Assembly (NCBI RefSeq): GCF_013149275.1
Contig: NZ_JABGNA010000011.1
Coordinates: 1 to 64,000, forward strand
DNA length: 64,000 bases
Source of the DNA: Mucilaginibacter sp. SG564
GTDB taxonomy: Bacteria; Bacteroidota; Bacteroidia; Sphingobacteriales; Sphingobacteriaceae
Direction: 5' to 3'
A model generated the notes under the pieces. That model was not told where the DNA came from. It searched no databases and saw nothing but the letters and a program-made list of their open reading frames with translations. Numbering within the stretch: position 1 is the stretch's first letter; each line of letters opens with the position of its first letter. Made by a program: the position numbers and the translations under genes. Shown piece by piece: positions 15,619 through 25,614 of the stretch.

Positions 15619-18234
15619 TTAAGCTGGTTGTTTTACCCTACCCTTAGCAGATACATTATGCTGCCCGGATATACTAAAGGTTTTTACGGGTATTTTCCCG
15701 TATAACACATTTAAGAATGGCTGTCCATTCTGAAGACTGATTACTCCAAAACCGGTATTTGCCGATATGAAACTTTTAAAATCTCCAACTTTTGGGTCGA
15801 TATATAACACCTGGTCAACGGCATCAAAGCGCGCTCCTGTCAAGGCCTGTAAAAGACCATAGCTGGCCATGGCACGTGCGTACCAGTGTCCACACTCATA
15901 CTCATTAAATGGATTCCGAACCCGGCCATCGTAACGATCACGACAGGTACGCACCACCTCCAATCCTTCGTTTATTTGCCCAGTCAGGATAAGATGAGAT
16001 GCGGCCTGGTATTCAATACCGGTCCATACTTCGTCACTATACACAAACGGGATAGACAGTTTACCACCATTTGGCCAGGAACATAACAACAACCCTCCTT
16101 CTTTCCCGATAGCGTAAGTAGGTCTTTGTGGGTTGGCGTGTTCAGACAGATCTGTTTTCAGGTTATATCTATGTACAGAGGCCAGGTGCTGCTTAATCTT
16201 TATTTTATCCAATGCGATATCCAATCCACACATCTCAGCTATCCAGACACCCAGTATCCCGTCTGACAAGCAACCCGTGCCATACTGATATTTTGGCCCC
16301 TCCTTTTGTAATAACGCGGTTGCTTCTTTCGACAGATTTTTTACAGTAGTAGGATCTTGCACGTTAAGACCTGTCCACTGTATCTTTTGTACAAAATATT
16401 CGCCATTATATAAAGTACCTTCCAGTACTGCTTTTCCTTTAGCAAACAGGTCTTCATAATGTTGAGTAGGCTCCTTTAAAAATTTGCCCATCGCGGTAGT
16501 AGCTGTTAATGCACCCAGGTAAAAAGTAGTACACATAGGATCAGCGCCCCAAAATTCGATATCGTAGGTATTATGATGAGGTTCTTCCAATACACCACGA
16601 CCACGTGGATCCCAGGTTTTGATACAATAATCCATGCTCATTTTTACCTTAGGATAAAGGCGTTTGAGCCAGGCATTATCGCCGCTAATCCTCCATTCAC
16701 GATAAACTTTCATAATACCGCCTAATTGCCCATCAGATGCCGCGTGAAAATTGTGCGCCACCGGACGTATCGGTATCGACGTGCGGAATTGCTGGTGACC
16801 ATCACAATTCTGACTTACCTCGAACTCTGTTTCTCGCAGCGTTCTTTCCAGTGATGGGAAAAGATGTGAAACCGCCTGCGCGTAATTCCATACGTGTGTG
16901 CATGAACCATGACAACTCCCCCAGCTATCACCGCAGCCTTCCCAGTTCCACATACGGCCATCGGTTTGTCGTAAAACTGTAGGCGACTTGAGAATGGTTA
17001 AATTAGCTGCAACAGCTTCCAGTGCCTCGGGAGGAAGCGACGAATCATAAAAGGCGTTTTTAAAAATGGTTGATTTTTTATAAAGCTGGGTATAGTTCTG
17101 CTGCCAGTATGCGGCTGCCTCCTGTATATTTTTAAATCTGCCGCTATACCAGGGTTTATGGAATTTATTACCGGGTTCGCTGCCTGATTTTTCGCATGGC
17201 TGGTCATTATTATTGCGGGGCTCATCGCCTATGCGCAGGTTCGTATCCGGCACATACCAGGTCATCAGAAGCTTAAGGGTTTTCTTCTCTCCTGCGGATA
17301 ACTTTAAAGGCACGTATAATGAGGCGCCAGGTGCGCCGGACTCTACAGGCTCATTTTTACGTAAATCAGCTGTCTGTACGGTATTCCAGGCCATGGTAAA
17401 AGCATCCCACCAATCACCACGAAACCAGCAATGGTCAACCATCGTACTTTCATTATCCGTAAATATGGCAAAGTCGCCGGCTTTTTCGGGAGCTTTCTCT
17501 GTTCCATCCTGCGATAATATAAAGCCATTCGTAATAGGTTTAACCGAATTCCTGGCATCTCTTTGCTGCATAAAATTACGGCTGTTATATGAGAAAACCA
17601 CCTCAATAGTCTTGCTGCTGACATTTTCAAACTCGTATTCCAAAGCGGCTACCGGTAAACTGGAGTTATCCGCGTCAGTTGGTATAAATGGGCTCCAGGC
17701 ATTAATATTTACTTTCAATGGCATTGAATTGTCTTCCAGTTTTATAGTAGCAAAGGGGAAACGGGCGGTAAACTGTACATCTTTAAAACGTGGCAGGCCC
17801 CATGTTTCGCCTCCCCCACCTAAACCAGAATCATGCTGTCCGAATTTTTTCCAGGCAGGCACCGGGCCTTCCAGCACCCTTGCTCCCTTCTCCATTCCCT
17901 TTACCGAGATGGCCGCGAACATACAGGGCTCATTAAAGATCTCGGGGTTATTGCGTACCGACATATGTGATATGGCACCGGTTCCCTCGATACAAAACAT
18001 ACCTGCCCCCATACCGCCCAAGGGAAAGGCAACACGATTTAAATAAGCATCCGTATATGTTTCATTGTATACACGTGCAGCGGGGATCATATCATGGCAC
18101 AACTGCGGTTGCAGATTAGGCGTTGTGGGTTTAGTATCAGCAAACAGATCAGCCGGAATAGCTGCCACGCCCAGTGCACCCACACCCAGGTTCTTAAGGA
18201 ACTTACGCCTGTTATTATTTTCTTTCATTCTCAT
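15619..18234 (-). CDS. Tat-exported GH116-like glycoside hydrolase
   Basis: An 871-residue protein. The twin-arginine signal (NNRRKFLKNLGVGALGVAAIP) means it is exported folded. GBA2-type N-terminal beta domain (NRVAFPLGGMGAGMFCIEG) is followed by the (alpha/alpha)6 catalytic domain with GSCTHVWNYAQAVSHLFPSLER and SDGILGVWIAEMCGL, which hold the expected Glu/Asp region of GH116. The family covers beta-glucosidases, glucosylceramidases and, as reported for an actinobacterial enzyme, exo-beta-D-arabinofuranosidase. With four GH172 genes around it, the last activity is worth considering. Met3 is an alternative start. Confidence 0.85.
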   Translation of the reverse strand: MRMKENNNRRKFLKNLGVGALGVAAIPADLFADTKPTTPNLQPQLCHDMIPAARVYNETYTDAYLNRVAFPLGGMGAGMFCIEGTGAISHMSVRNNPEIFNEPCMFAAISVKGMEKGARVLEGPVPAWKKFGQHDSGLGGGGETWGLPRFKDVQFTARFPFATIKLEDNSMPLKVNINAWSPFIPTDADNSSLPVAALEYEFENVSSKTIEVVFSYNSRNFMQQRDARNSVKPITNGFILSQDGTEKAPEKAGDFAIFTDNESTMVDHCWFRGDWWDAFTMAWNTVQTADLRKNEPVESGAPGASLYVPLKLSAGEKKTLKLLMTWYVPDTNLRIGDEPRNNNDQPCEKSGSEPGNKFHKPWYSGRFKNIQEAAAYWQQNYTQLYKKSTIFKNAFYDSSLPPEALEAVAANLTILKSPTVLRQTDGRMWNWEGCGDSWGSCHGSCTHVWNYAQAVSHLFPSLERTLRETEFEVSQNCDGHQQFRTSIPIRPVAHNFHAASDGQLGGIMKVYREWRISGDNAWLKRLYPKVKMSMDYCIKTWDPRGRGVLEEPHHNTYDIEFWGADPMCTTFYLGALTATTAMGKFLKEPTQHYEDLFAKGKAVLEGTLYNGEYFVQKIQWTGLNVQDPTTVKNLSKEATALLQKEGPKYQYGTGCLSDGILGVWIAEMCGLDIALDKIKIKQHLASVHRYNLKTDLSEHANPQRPTYAIGKEGGLLLCSWPNGGKLSIPFVYSDEVWTGIEYQAASHLILTGQINEGLEVVRTCRDRYDGRVRNPFNEYECGHWYARAMASYGLLQALTGARFDAVDQVLYIDPKVGDFKSFISANTGFGVISLQNGQPFLNVLYGKIPVKTFSISGQHNVSAKGRVKQPA

Positions 18235-18253
18235 AGAATTTAGGTTTATATGA

Positions 18254-19690
18254 TCATTTTATCTGTATCGGCCAGCTATCCGTTCTAAATGGGCCGGCGG
18301 GAAGGCCATCTTTACTAAAGAGGTTGCCAATAGCTGTATTACTAAATCCATAGCGTACAGCTATGGGTTGTTTTACCATGGGGCTCCAAACCATCAATAT
18401 GTTTTTTTTCACTAAGGCTTTTGCCGGATAAAATATCCTATCAGTCCCGGCAATAGTTATTTCGGTAAGAGAGTCTCCTTTTATTTTTAAGCCGCTGTCT
18501 GCATCATCAAAACTTATAACAGCTTTCTCTTTATAGATATTTATACTTTTAAATATCGGGTTTTTATAGCGAATGCTGGACTGGTGATAGGTTTCGGCAA
18601 GGGCCCAATTGGCCAGCCTTAAACCAACATCGTGCTTATTGGCAGGGTGTACATTATTCACATCCGCCACCAGATCGGTTATAACCACCATCCCGGTATT
18701 TGGATGTTTCATGCTTTCGGTTTGGGATTCCCGCATCAATGCGCCCACATTGCTCAATTGATATTTAAAAGGCGCTACCTGTACAAAATAAAAGGGAATA
18801 TTTTTACTGAACGCCCGCCGCCAGGCATCGATCATAGCGGTAAACAAATGCTGATAAGTACCCGCATTGATGGTATTATTTTCGCCCTGATACCAAATTA
18901 CGCCTGCTACGTTGAAGTCTTTTACGGGAGCTATCATTGCATTATACGCATAACCGGCAACATTAGGGCATTGATCATTGGCCACTATTTTGGTGGCAGC
19001 CTGTTTTAATACGTTATCATTATTTATTACGCTATCTGGCGTCCACACTTCAGCCGACGAGCCCGACCAGGCGGCTTCTACCAAGCCAATGGGCACATTC
19101 AGCTTGCTATTTAAATTGCGCCCAAAAAAGTAAGCTACGGCACTGAATGATCTCAGGGAATTACTATCACAAACAGCCCATTGCGCATGACAGTCATCTT
19201 GTGGCACCCTGGCTGTAGCCTTGGGAATGTGAAAAAAGCGGATGTTGGTATTGCCTGCTATTTTATAGGCCTCTTTAATATCCTGTAAACCCCAGTTACC
19301 GCTCATTTCCATATTGCTTTGTCCCGAACATACCCAAACCTCTCCTATCATTATATTACTTAAAACGATGGTGTTACGTGCCTTGATAGCAATGGTATAA
19401 GGCCCACCTGCAACTGGGGTATTGATATCAAGCGCCCAGTTAGCGTTACCATTAGGTTTGGTTTCCGGGTAAGTTTTATTGTCCCATGAAGTGGTAACCG
19501 TGATTTTTTCGTAAGGTTCGCCCCAGCCCCAGAGCTTTATGCGGCTCTGCTGCTGCAAAACCATGTTATTGCTCAAAACGGCCGGTAAACGAATATCTGC
19601 ACGAACAAAAGCACCCGCGCAAATCATCACGACCATACACGCCGTTTTTATAAATCCCTTTTTGTTATTACTATTTTTCATGGTATACAT
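18254..19690 (-). CDS. SASA-family carbohydrate esterase
   Basis: A 478-residue sialate O-acetylesterase-type (SASA) protein with a signal peptide. The nucleophile Ser is in VCSGQSNMEMSG near residue 125, and the His of the triad is in VNNVHPANKHDVG near 355. Such enzymes in PULs remove acetyl groups from plant or bacterial glycans; sialic acid need not be the target. Its ATG overlaps the stop of the upstream GH172 by one base (TAATG), indicating translational coupling. Met4 is an alternative start. Confidence 0.85.
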   Translation of the reverse strand: MYTMKNSNNKKGFIKTACMVVMICAGAFVRADIRLPAVLSNNMVLQQQSRIKLWGWGEPYEKITVTTSWDNKTYPETKPNGNANWALDINTPVAGGPYTIAIKARNTIVLSNIMIGEVWVCSGQSNMEMSGNWGLQDIKEAYKIAGNTNIRFFHIPKATARVPQDDCHAQWAVCDSNSLRSFSAVAYFFGRNLNSKLNVPIGLVEAAWSGSSAEVWTPDSVINNDNVLKQAATKIVANDQCPNVAGYAYNAMIAPVKDFNVAGVIWYQGENNTINAGTYQHLFTAMIDAWRRAFSKNIPFYFVQVAPFKYQLSNVGALMRESQTESMKHPNTGMVVITDLVADVNNVHPANKHDVGLRLANWALAETYHQSSIRYKNPIFKSINIYKEKAVISFDDADSGLKIKGDSLTEITIAGTDRIFYPAKALVKKNILMVWSPMVKQPIAVRYGFSNTAIGNLFSKDGLPAGPFRTDSWPIQIK

Positions 19691-21969
19691 TAATTGCCAA
19701 TATGGTAATCAGGACTAACATAACTGTAAACCTGATAGACCAATTCACTCCAGGCACTTGGTTCAGGAAAAGGCTTACCAGGATATAATTGCTGACCGTT
19801 GGGTATGAATTTTAATTTAACTTTTATAGCCGAAAGTCCTCTGGTTAACCTGGCAGGTATCAGGAATTCATCATCCCTGAAACGGCGGTTGGATGTTTGT
19901 ATGTTATAAACCCGTTTGCTTAACTCACCCGGCGGGCGAGAAACAACACAGGTGTTGGCCCCGGCAAGATACCATGTGCCCGCCTTTTGCCAATTTACTT
20001 TTCCTTCATTCTGCCCTTTAATAACCCGGGCTACATAAACCTCGGCGGTTTGATTTGGGAAGCTATAATCCAGTGCACGCCGCAGTAAGGCACCTAAATT
20101 ATGGCGGGCAAGCGTTACGGTAAACTCCGATGCACCGCGGGTGTAACGGCCATCTTCCTGGTGCGACGGGTAGATCTCTTTACCCATAAACTCTTTATAG
20201 CCCGTTTTTTTATTCAGATCATACCCCCATGCGCCAGTCGGGTAATGGTCTGGCCCCCATTCATAACGGGAGTTTATTGTCTGCACCGCCGATGCATCCG
20301 GCGAATAATAAGCGTGCTGCTGTTCACTTTTGATCTGCCCGATATTTAAAGAATCGGTTTTAACGAGCGATGGCGTCGGCAGGCCATACCAATAGGTAAC
20401 AGCTTCATAATGTTCCTGCGATACATTTTCATTATGTTCAAAACGGATAACGGCGCGGTTACCGAAAGGCATCATATCGGCCACAAGAAAACGATATGCC
20501 GACTGGATCAGATCTTTTTCATTAACTGCGGTCTTCTTTTCTGTTGATCCGCAGGGATGCCCTGCCAGCGGAAGCGTCATATTTTCACCCCCCCAATAGT
20601 CGCCGCCCCCTGCCCATTCTTCGGTACCCGTGCCGTAAGCCTGCGGAGTTTGACTATCGTCAAAAAAGAAACGTGGGTCACCCTCCAAAGTACTCAGATT
20701 GGCGTTATGCGAAAATATAAAAGATGTCCCCATAAAGCTGCCCGACCAATCCCGGTGCCCTTCTATGCCGCGCGTATCCAGCCAGGTCATATCCAGGCCC
20801 AGCTCAGGCTTTGGGAGGTCTTTATAAGTTGCATGAAAATAACTACTTCGGTTCTGTGTAATCTTAGCAGGTTCGTATCTTATTTCATAATCCAGCTTCG
20901 TTTCCTGTGATGACATTGCAGTCAATTCCAATTTTGCTGATCTGAAAAAGGGCATTGGGTAATAACAGGCCAGTTCAACCTTTTTGTTGATATAATCAAA
21001 ATGAATATTGATAGGCAGTCCTTTTACAAAATCGGCCTTATTCTCCCGGTTATAAAAAGTACCTGCGCCAAAAAACAAACAAAGGGGTGCATCTATCGAC
21101 GGATATTTGGCATCATCCCAGGTTACTTTCAGTCTGACACGTTCCAGCTCAATAGCTTTATCAAGCGGTAAACTAAATTTCAACGCCCTGATGGTTGAAT
21201 TAGTTGTCCGGATATCTGCCACTACGATGCTATCGCGGTTAAGCTTGATATTACCCCTCAAAACCTTAATGTTTTGAGGGGCGATATCAGTACCCGCGCT
21301 ATTAAGCAGCTTTATTACATCCAGACTTGGCGCTTTGGCCATGTTCCATGAACTGATGGATCGAGAAAGCCGGGTGTCATCAGCGTATAAATGATAGATA
21401 TAATAACCTGTACCATAAATGGTGCGTGCATAAGCTATCCGCAAGGAATCACGGAAAGGTATCGGTGTCCAGATCAGATCGGCACCTTTGGTAGTGGCCC
21501 AGGTATATGCCAATGGTTCAGGAAAAGCCCTGACCGGTATAAACTCAGTTTGTTTAAATACCTTATCGGCATTTACGGGAGCAGCTGTGGCCGTTTCCTT
21601 TACTATATTGTCCGTACCATCTATAGTAAAATGCCATGGACTACCGTGCCAGTGGTTAGCCCTGAAAAAATACAATATCCCCTTGCCCTTCACATCCAGG
21701 GTAACATTTTCGTCTTCTTTATTCATAAATAAGAAGTGGGAGGCATCATAACCGCCCCCACCCCGATCATAGGTACTTCGCATATAAGCCCTTACACCAA
21801 TGCGCTGCATTGGTAACAGATCCCAGCGGAGATAAGCATCATCACCTACTGGAATAGGTCTGTACGCTATATCACCTGCTTTTTTGTACCGTGACTGAGC
21901 TTGTGCTATCGATGTGCTCAACAGTAAGCAAAGCACACGGATCCAATACCTGATGATCACCTTATTCAT
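19690..21969 (-). CDS. Exported GH172 (DUF2961) enzyme, long form
   Basis: A 759-residue protein with a signal peptide ending SIAQAQ. It is almost twice the length of the other three GH172 proteins here, with extra C-terminal beta-rich sequence. The catalytic pair of the family is visible: Glu in LEGDPRFFFDD and Glu in GTGTEEW, 21 residues apart, the same spacing as in the characterised enzyme. GH172 members act on alpha-D-fructofuranosides and alpha-D-arabinofuranosides. It is coupled to the downstream esterase. Confidence 0.86.
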   Translation of the reverse strand: MNKVIIRYWIRVLCLLLSTSIAQAQSRYKKAGDIAYRPIPVGDDAYLRWDLLPMQRIGVRAYMRSTYDRGGGGYDASHFLFMNKEDENVTLDVKGKGILYFFRANHWHGSPWHFTIDGTDNIVKETATAAPVNADKVFKQTEFIPVRAFPEPLAYTWATTKGADLIWTPIPFRDSLRIAYARTIYGTGYYIYHLYADDTRLSRSISSWNMAKAPSLDVIKLLNSAGTDIAPQNIKVLRGNIKLNRDSIVVADIRTTNSTIRALKFSLPLDKAIELERVRLKVTWDDAKYPSIDAPLCLFFGAGTFYNRENKADFVKGLPINIHFDYINKKVELACYYPMPFFRSAKLELTAMSSQETKLDYEIRYEPAKITQNRSSYFHATYKDLPKPELGLDMTWLDTRGIEGHRDWSGSFMGTSFIFSHNANLSTLEGDPRFFFDDSQTPQAYGTGTEEWAGGGDYWGGENMTLPLAGHPCGSTEKKTAVNEKDLIQSAYRFLVADMMPFGNRAVIRFEHNENVSQEHYEAVTYWYGLPTPSLVKTDSLNIGQIKSEQQHAYYSPDASAVQTINSRYEWGPDHYPTGAWGYDLNKKTGYKEFMGKEIYPSHQEDGRYTRGASEFTVTLARHNLGALLRRALDYSFPNQTAEVYVARVIKGQNEGKVNWQKAGTWYLAGANTCVVSRPPGELSKRVYNIQTSNRRFRDDEFLIPARLTRGLSAIKVKLKFIPNGQQLYPGKPFPEPSAWSELVYQVYSYVSPDYHIGN

Positions 21970-21974
21970 TCGTT

Positions 21975-23267
21975 TTATTTTACTTCATTCAATAAGTGGC
22001 CATAGCGCCTTACCCGTAATGCGGCTTGCTCTTTATGCGCTGCAAAACCCTCCAATTCACATAAGCGCATAGCGTACTCACCAATCATGGCACTTGCTTC
22101 TTCGGTACAGCGTTGATAGGTACAGTTCTTCAGGAATTTACCTACCCAAAGCCCACCTGTATATTTAGCCGCTTTCATGGTGGGCAAGGTATGATTGGTT
22201 CCTATAACTTTATCGCCATAGGCCACATTTGTTTCGGGGCCCAGGAACAGTGCACCATAGTTAGTCAGCTTGTCCAGGAAAAACCGAGGATCCCTGGTGA
22301 GTACTTCCACGTGCTCGTAAGCCAACTTATCGGCCTCCAGAATGGCCTCGTCTTCATCAGCCACCAAAATAATAAGGCCATTATTCTCCCAGGCCACACG
22401 AGCAATATCCGCTGTTGGTAATTTTGCCAGTTGGCGTTCAATTTCAATTACCGTTTCCCTAGCCAGGCTCGCAGAGGTAGTGATCAATGCTGCAGGTGAA
22501 GTTGGCCCATGTTCAGCCTGACCTAAAAGGTCACAAGCTACCATCTCTGCATCGGCAGTATCGTCAGCAATGATCAACACTTCTGTTGGTCCTGCAAACA
22601 GATCAATACCCACTCGCCCGTATAACTGACGTTTTGCCTCGGCCACATAAGCATTACCGGGTCCAACTATCATATCCACAGGCTCTATAGTATCGGTACC
22701 AATTGCCATGGTTACCAGTGCCTGCACACCTCCAATAATATAGATCTCGTCTGCGCCGGCCATGTACATCGCACATACCGTTGCCTGGGGGATTTTGCCA
22801 TTAATCGGCGGTGTGCAGGCAATCACTCGTTTTACGCCAGCTACTTTTGCTGTTAATACACTCATATGGGCCGATGCCACCATAGGATACCTTCCTCCAG
22901 GGATATAGCAACCTACACTGTTAACGGGTATATTTTTATGCCCCAGAAATACTCCCGGTAACGTTTCGATCTCAATATCCGAAATAGAGGCCCGCTGTTG
23001 CTCGGCAAAAAACCTGATCTGCTTTTGGGCAAACCTGATATCGTCTATGACCTGTTGAGGGGTATTATCGACAATTTCTTTGATATGCTGCTCGCTGAGT
23101 TTAAACGATGTGGGCGACCAATGGTCAAGCATTTCCGAGTATTGCAGCACAGCACTATCACCACGATTTTCAATATCACTGATTATTTTTTCTACGGTCT
23201 CTTTCACCCTGGTATCCGCGTCTTTAATTTCCAACGCGTTTCTTCCACTTTTTAAAACCTCTGCCAT
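21975..23267 (-). CDS. HisD-family dehydrogenase, probably not for histidine
   Basis: A 430-residue NAD-dependent dehydrogenase of the histidinol dehydrogenase fold. The presumed zinc ligands Gln250, His253, Asp352 and His411 and the catalytic Glu318-His319 are all present. The blocks VAEAKRQLYGRVGIDLFAGP, GQAEHGPTSPA and TGGLWVGKFLK look to me like the catabolic paralogues (such as HpsN, sulfopropanediol dehydrogenase) rather than biosynthetic HisD. No other his gene is present, and it sits between glycosidases 5 bases from a GH172. It has no signal peptide, so it likely oxidises an imported alcohol or sugar derivative in the cytosol. Confidence 0.82.
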   Translation of the reverse strand: MAEVLKSGRNALEIKDADTRVKETVEKIISDIENRGDSAVLQYSEMLDHWSPTSFKLSEQHIKEIVDNTPQQVIDDIRFAQKQIRFFAEQQRASISDIEIETLPGVFLGHKNIPVNSVGCYIPGGRYPMVASAHMSVLTAKVAGVKRVIACTPPINGKIPQATVCAMYMAGADEIYIIGGVQALVTMAIGTDTIEPVDMIVGPGNAYVAEAKRQLYGRVGIDLFAGPTEVLIIADDTADAEMVACDLLGQAEHGPTSPAALITTSASLARETVIEIERQLAKLPTADIARVAWENNGLIILVADEDEAILEADKLAYEHVEVLTRDPRFFLDKLTNYGALFLGPETNVAYGDKVIGTNHTLPTMKAAKYTGGLWVGKFLKNCTYQRCTEEASAMIGEYAMRLCELEGFAAHKEQAALRVRRYGHLLNEVK

Positions 23268-23292
23268 GGTTATGTTATATATTATTTTGTTA

Positions 23293-24399
23293 TTATTCTC
23301 CCGAAGGTTTTTTTAAGTTTTGCAATGTGCTTACAGGTATGCCAAAATCTGGAGTACCATCAGCGTTCCAGGTAAATTTTTGTATCCTCGGGCTCCTTGA
23401 TCCACCACAGCCCAGGCCACTTTGTGCATTGGCGTGGTAAATGATCCAATCTTCTTTGTTATCCTTTGATTTAAAGAAGCCATTATGACCAGGACCAAAT
23501 ACATTATTGTCGATATTTTTACTAAATACAGGGACCGGGCTTTTAACCCAGTCAGCCGGATTTAAAGGGTCGCCATCTGCTTTGAGGCTAAGCATACCCA
23601 GTCCATAATCATCGGTATTACAACTGCTGCCAGAGTAGACAAGGAATACCCGCCCTGCCGTGTTTTGTAATACCTCAGGACCTTCATTGACCGCCGATCC
23701 CTTTTTCTCCCAATCGTATTCGGGCATGCAGATCTGTACTTTAGCGGTTTTCAGTGTCCAGGGATTGGCCATTTCGGCAATGTAAATACGCTGGGTGATA
23801 TCCTGTTTAGAGATTTGCCCGCTCCAGATAAAGTATAGCTTGCTTTTATATTCCAGCACTGTACCATCAATAGCGAAAAAATCGCCATTAGGATCAAAAA
23901 GTCTGCCTTTATCGGCCCATGTGCCATTTAAGGGTTCCGGGGATGAATTTTCGAGCACAAAACAACGTTGCGTACCCAGATCTGACGATGCCCCTGCTGT
24001 ATAATACAAATACCATTTTCCCTGCAGGTAATGAAGTTCCGGCGCCCATATGTTCCGGGAGTTGGGCCCGGTTGAAGGAGGGGTCCATACTACTGTTGAA
24101 CTGGCATTACTCAATTCGGAAATTGCAGCTGTTTTGGTAATGGAAATATTGGATACCTGGGTGCTCATGTAGTAAAATACGCTACCGCTTTTAATTACCC
24201 AGGGATCGGCACCGCTACTAACTAAAGGATTTTTAAATGTGCTTACCTTAGCCGCCGCCCCAGACGGGAGCGTTGTGTTTGAAACATTTTTTTTGGTGCA
24301 GGATAAAATAATGATGAGCGATATGGCCAATAATGCCAGCTTCAGTAAGCTATTATTCTTAACGGTTTGTATGATCCTGCTTTTAATTTGTTTTTTCAT
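23293..24399 (-). CDS. GH43 lipoprotein (arabinanase/arabinosidase-like)
   Basis: A 368-residue five-bladed beta-propeller glycosidase with a lipoprotein signal (ISLIIILSC). All three GH43 acidic residues can be placed: Asp in SSGADPWVI, Asp in FAIDGTVLE and Glu in VNEGPEVL. The lack of an appended C-terminal domain and the general pattern resemble arabinan-active GH43, but xylosidase cannot be excluded. It is expected at the cell surface or periplasmic face of a membrane. Confidence 0.84.
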   Translation of the reverse strand: MKKQIKSRIIQTVKNNSLLKLALLAISLIIILSCTKKNVSNTTLPSGAAAKVSTFKNPLVSSGADPWVIKSGSVFYYMSTQVSNISITKTAAISELSNASSTVVWTPPSTGPNSRNIWAPELHYLQGKWYLYYTAGASSDLGTQRCFVLENSSPEPLNGTWADKGRLFDPNGDFFAIDGTVLEYKSKLYFIWSGQISKQDITQRIYIAEMANPWTLKTAKVQICMPEYDWEKKGSAVNEGPEVLQNTAGRVFLVYSGSSCNTDDYGLGMLSLKADGDPLNPADWVKSPVPVFSKNIDNNVFGPGHNGFFKSKDNKEDWIIYHANAQSGLGCGGSRSPRIQKFTWNADGTPDFGIPVSTLQNLKKPSGE

Positions 24400-24434
24400 C
24401 GATAGGTTGTATGGTGAATAAAAATGATCGCTGT

Positions 24435-25604
24435 TTAATTACCCCACAGCTTTGGATCATTGCCTTTACTTTTGCGCCATTCGTTGCGCCAGCGGTGTAT
24501 ATCAACAGGACCGATCATAGGCATGGGTTTACGTGCGGCAGCACCGGATATGGAAGGTATTCGCTCAGCTTTGTCCTGATACCAATAAGCCACACTGGCC
24601 AAATCAAGTGTCATCACATTTGAGCTGCCGTGTTCAATAGTGAATTTTAACGACCGGTCAAAATAAATCGGGTCGGCAATGTTAAAGCGGTAAATATGTG
24701 TCTTGCCCAGGAAGCCGATATCGTTATTGACTTTAGCGTAACCAAAATACGGTGTGCTGTAAGGCGTTTTAGGCGCCCCCCAGGAGGTATTAAAGTAATC
24801 TTCGGTGCCTGTTCCATTTAAAGTTGGTTTATCATCACCATCAATAAAAATCATATCATCTCCTTCGCCATACCAGTAAGGCGTGGGCGAATGCACGTAA
24901 TAATTGACACCAACAAAATGCCCTTTGCCCTTAATATCGGCAATTATGTAATTATCCTTTCCGGTTTTGTTGGGCTTGTTGGGGCCAAACATCCAGTGTT
25001 CGTCTTCCACACTATCTGCCGGACCCGTAAGCTGTTTGTTATACCAGGCATGGAACCGGCCGGTATTGGCAGGCAGCTTTTTCATTTCCACGTAATCCAC
25101 ATAAAAATAAAACGCCTTAATATCTTGTCCCGATTGGTTTTCGATCTCGATCCGCGCCCCCTTAGCAAAAGGCATCGCGAAATAACTTACCAGGCCATTC
25201 CCGTTCATCGGTGTTGCCAGTAACGGCGTCGAAGTGAACAGATATGATTCCTGCCAACCCTGCCCAAAGAATGGGCCGATGGGTGATTCAACAGAAGGGT
25301 AATCGTTCCCGTCCCAATACATGCGGATGATAATATCGTTGCGGCTCAAAAACCGGGGTTCAGGTGCCATTGTGATCCAGATGTGATTGATGATACCCGT
25401 ACCCTGTACATTAAATATCGTCCGCTTTTCGCCGGGCTTAATATTTTGCAGATTGTCGTGATTATCACCGCTCTGATCGTAACTACTTACACGCTTTGAT
25501 CTTACATCATGTTTGATCAGTGTCAAATCCGTCATTTCCTGAGCGTGCAACCGCGAGGCACAGGCCAAAAGCAATGCAACGACAACGTATTTTAATGATT
25601 CCAT
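24435..25604 (-). CDS. Exported GH172 (DUF2961) enzyme
   Basis: The start at 25604 yields a clean signal peptide (MESLKYVVVALLLACASRLHAQ) and avoids overlap with the upstream gene. The 389-residue protein shows the family blocks ITMAPEPRFLSRNDIIIRMYWDG, GPFFGQGW and the catalytic pair Glu in YGEGDDM and Glu in GTGTEDYF, 21 residues apart. It is strongly similar to the adjacent upstream GH172 over its full length and ends with nearly the same C-terminus (RWRNEWRKSKGNDP), so the two are a tandem duplication. Confidence 0.88.
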   Translation of the reverse strand: MESLKYVVVALLLACASRLHAQEMTDLTLIKHDVRSKRVSSYDQSGDNHDNLQNIKPGEKRTIFNVQGTGIINHIWITMAPEPRFLSRNDIIIRMYWDGNDYPSVESPIGPFFGQGWQESYLFTSTPLLATPMNGNGLVSYFAMPFAKGARIEIENQSGQDIKAFYFYVDYVEMKKLPANTGRFHAWYNKQLTGPADSVEDEHWMFGPNKPNKTGKDNYIIADIKGKGHFVGVNYYVHSPTPYWYGEGDDMIFIDGDDKPTLNGTGTEDYFNTSWGAPKTPYSTPYFGYAKVNNDIGFLGKTHIYRFNIADPIYFDRSLKFTIEHGSSNVMTLDLASVAYWYQDKAERIPSISGAAARKPMPMIGPVDIHRWRNEWRKSKGNDPKLWGN

Positions 25605-25614
25605 ACCTATAAGT

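Noticed and set aside
17213..18046. 277-codon plus-strand ORF opposite the GH116-like gene
   Set aside because: Low-complexity shadow of a well-supported gene; no recognisable domain or promoter.
21975..23267. Start of a histidine biosynthesis operon
   Set aside because: No hisG, hisC, hisB or other his gene nearby, and the sequence resembles catabolic HisD paralogues.
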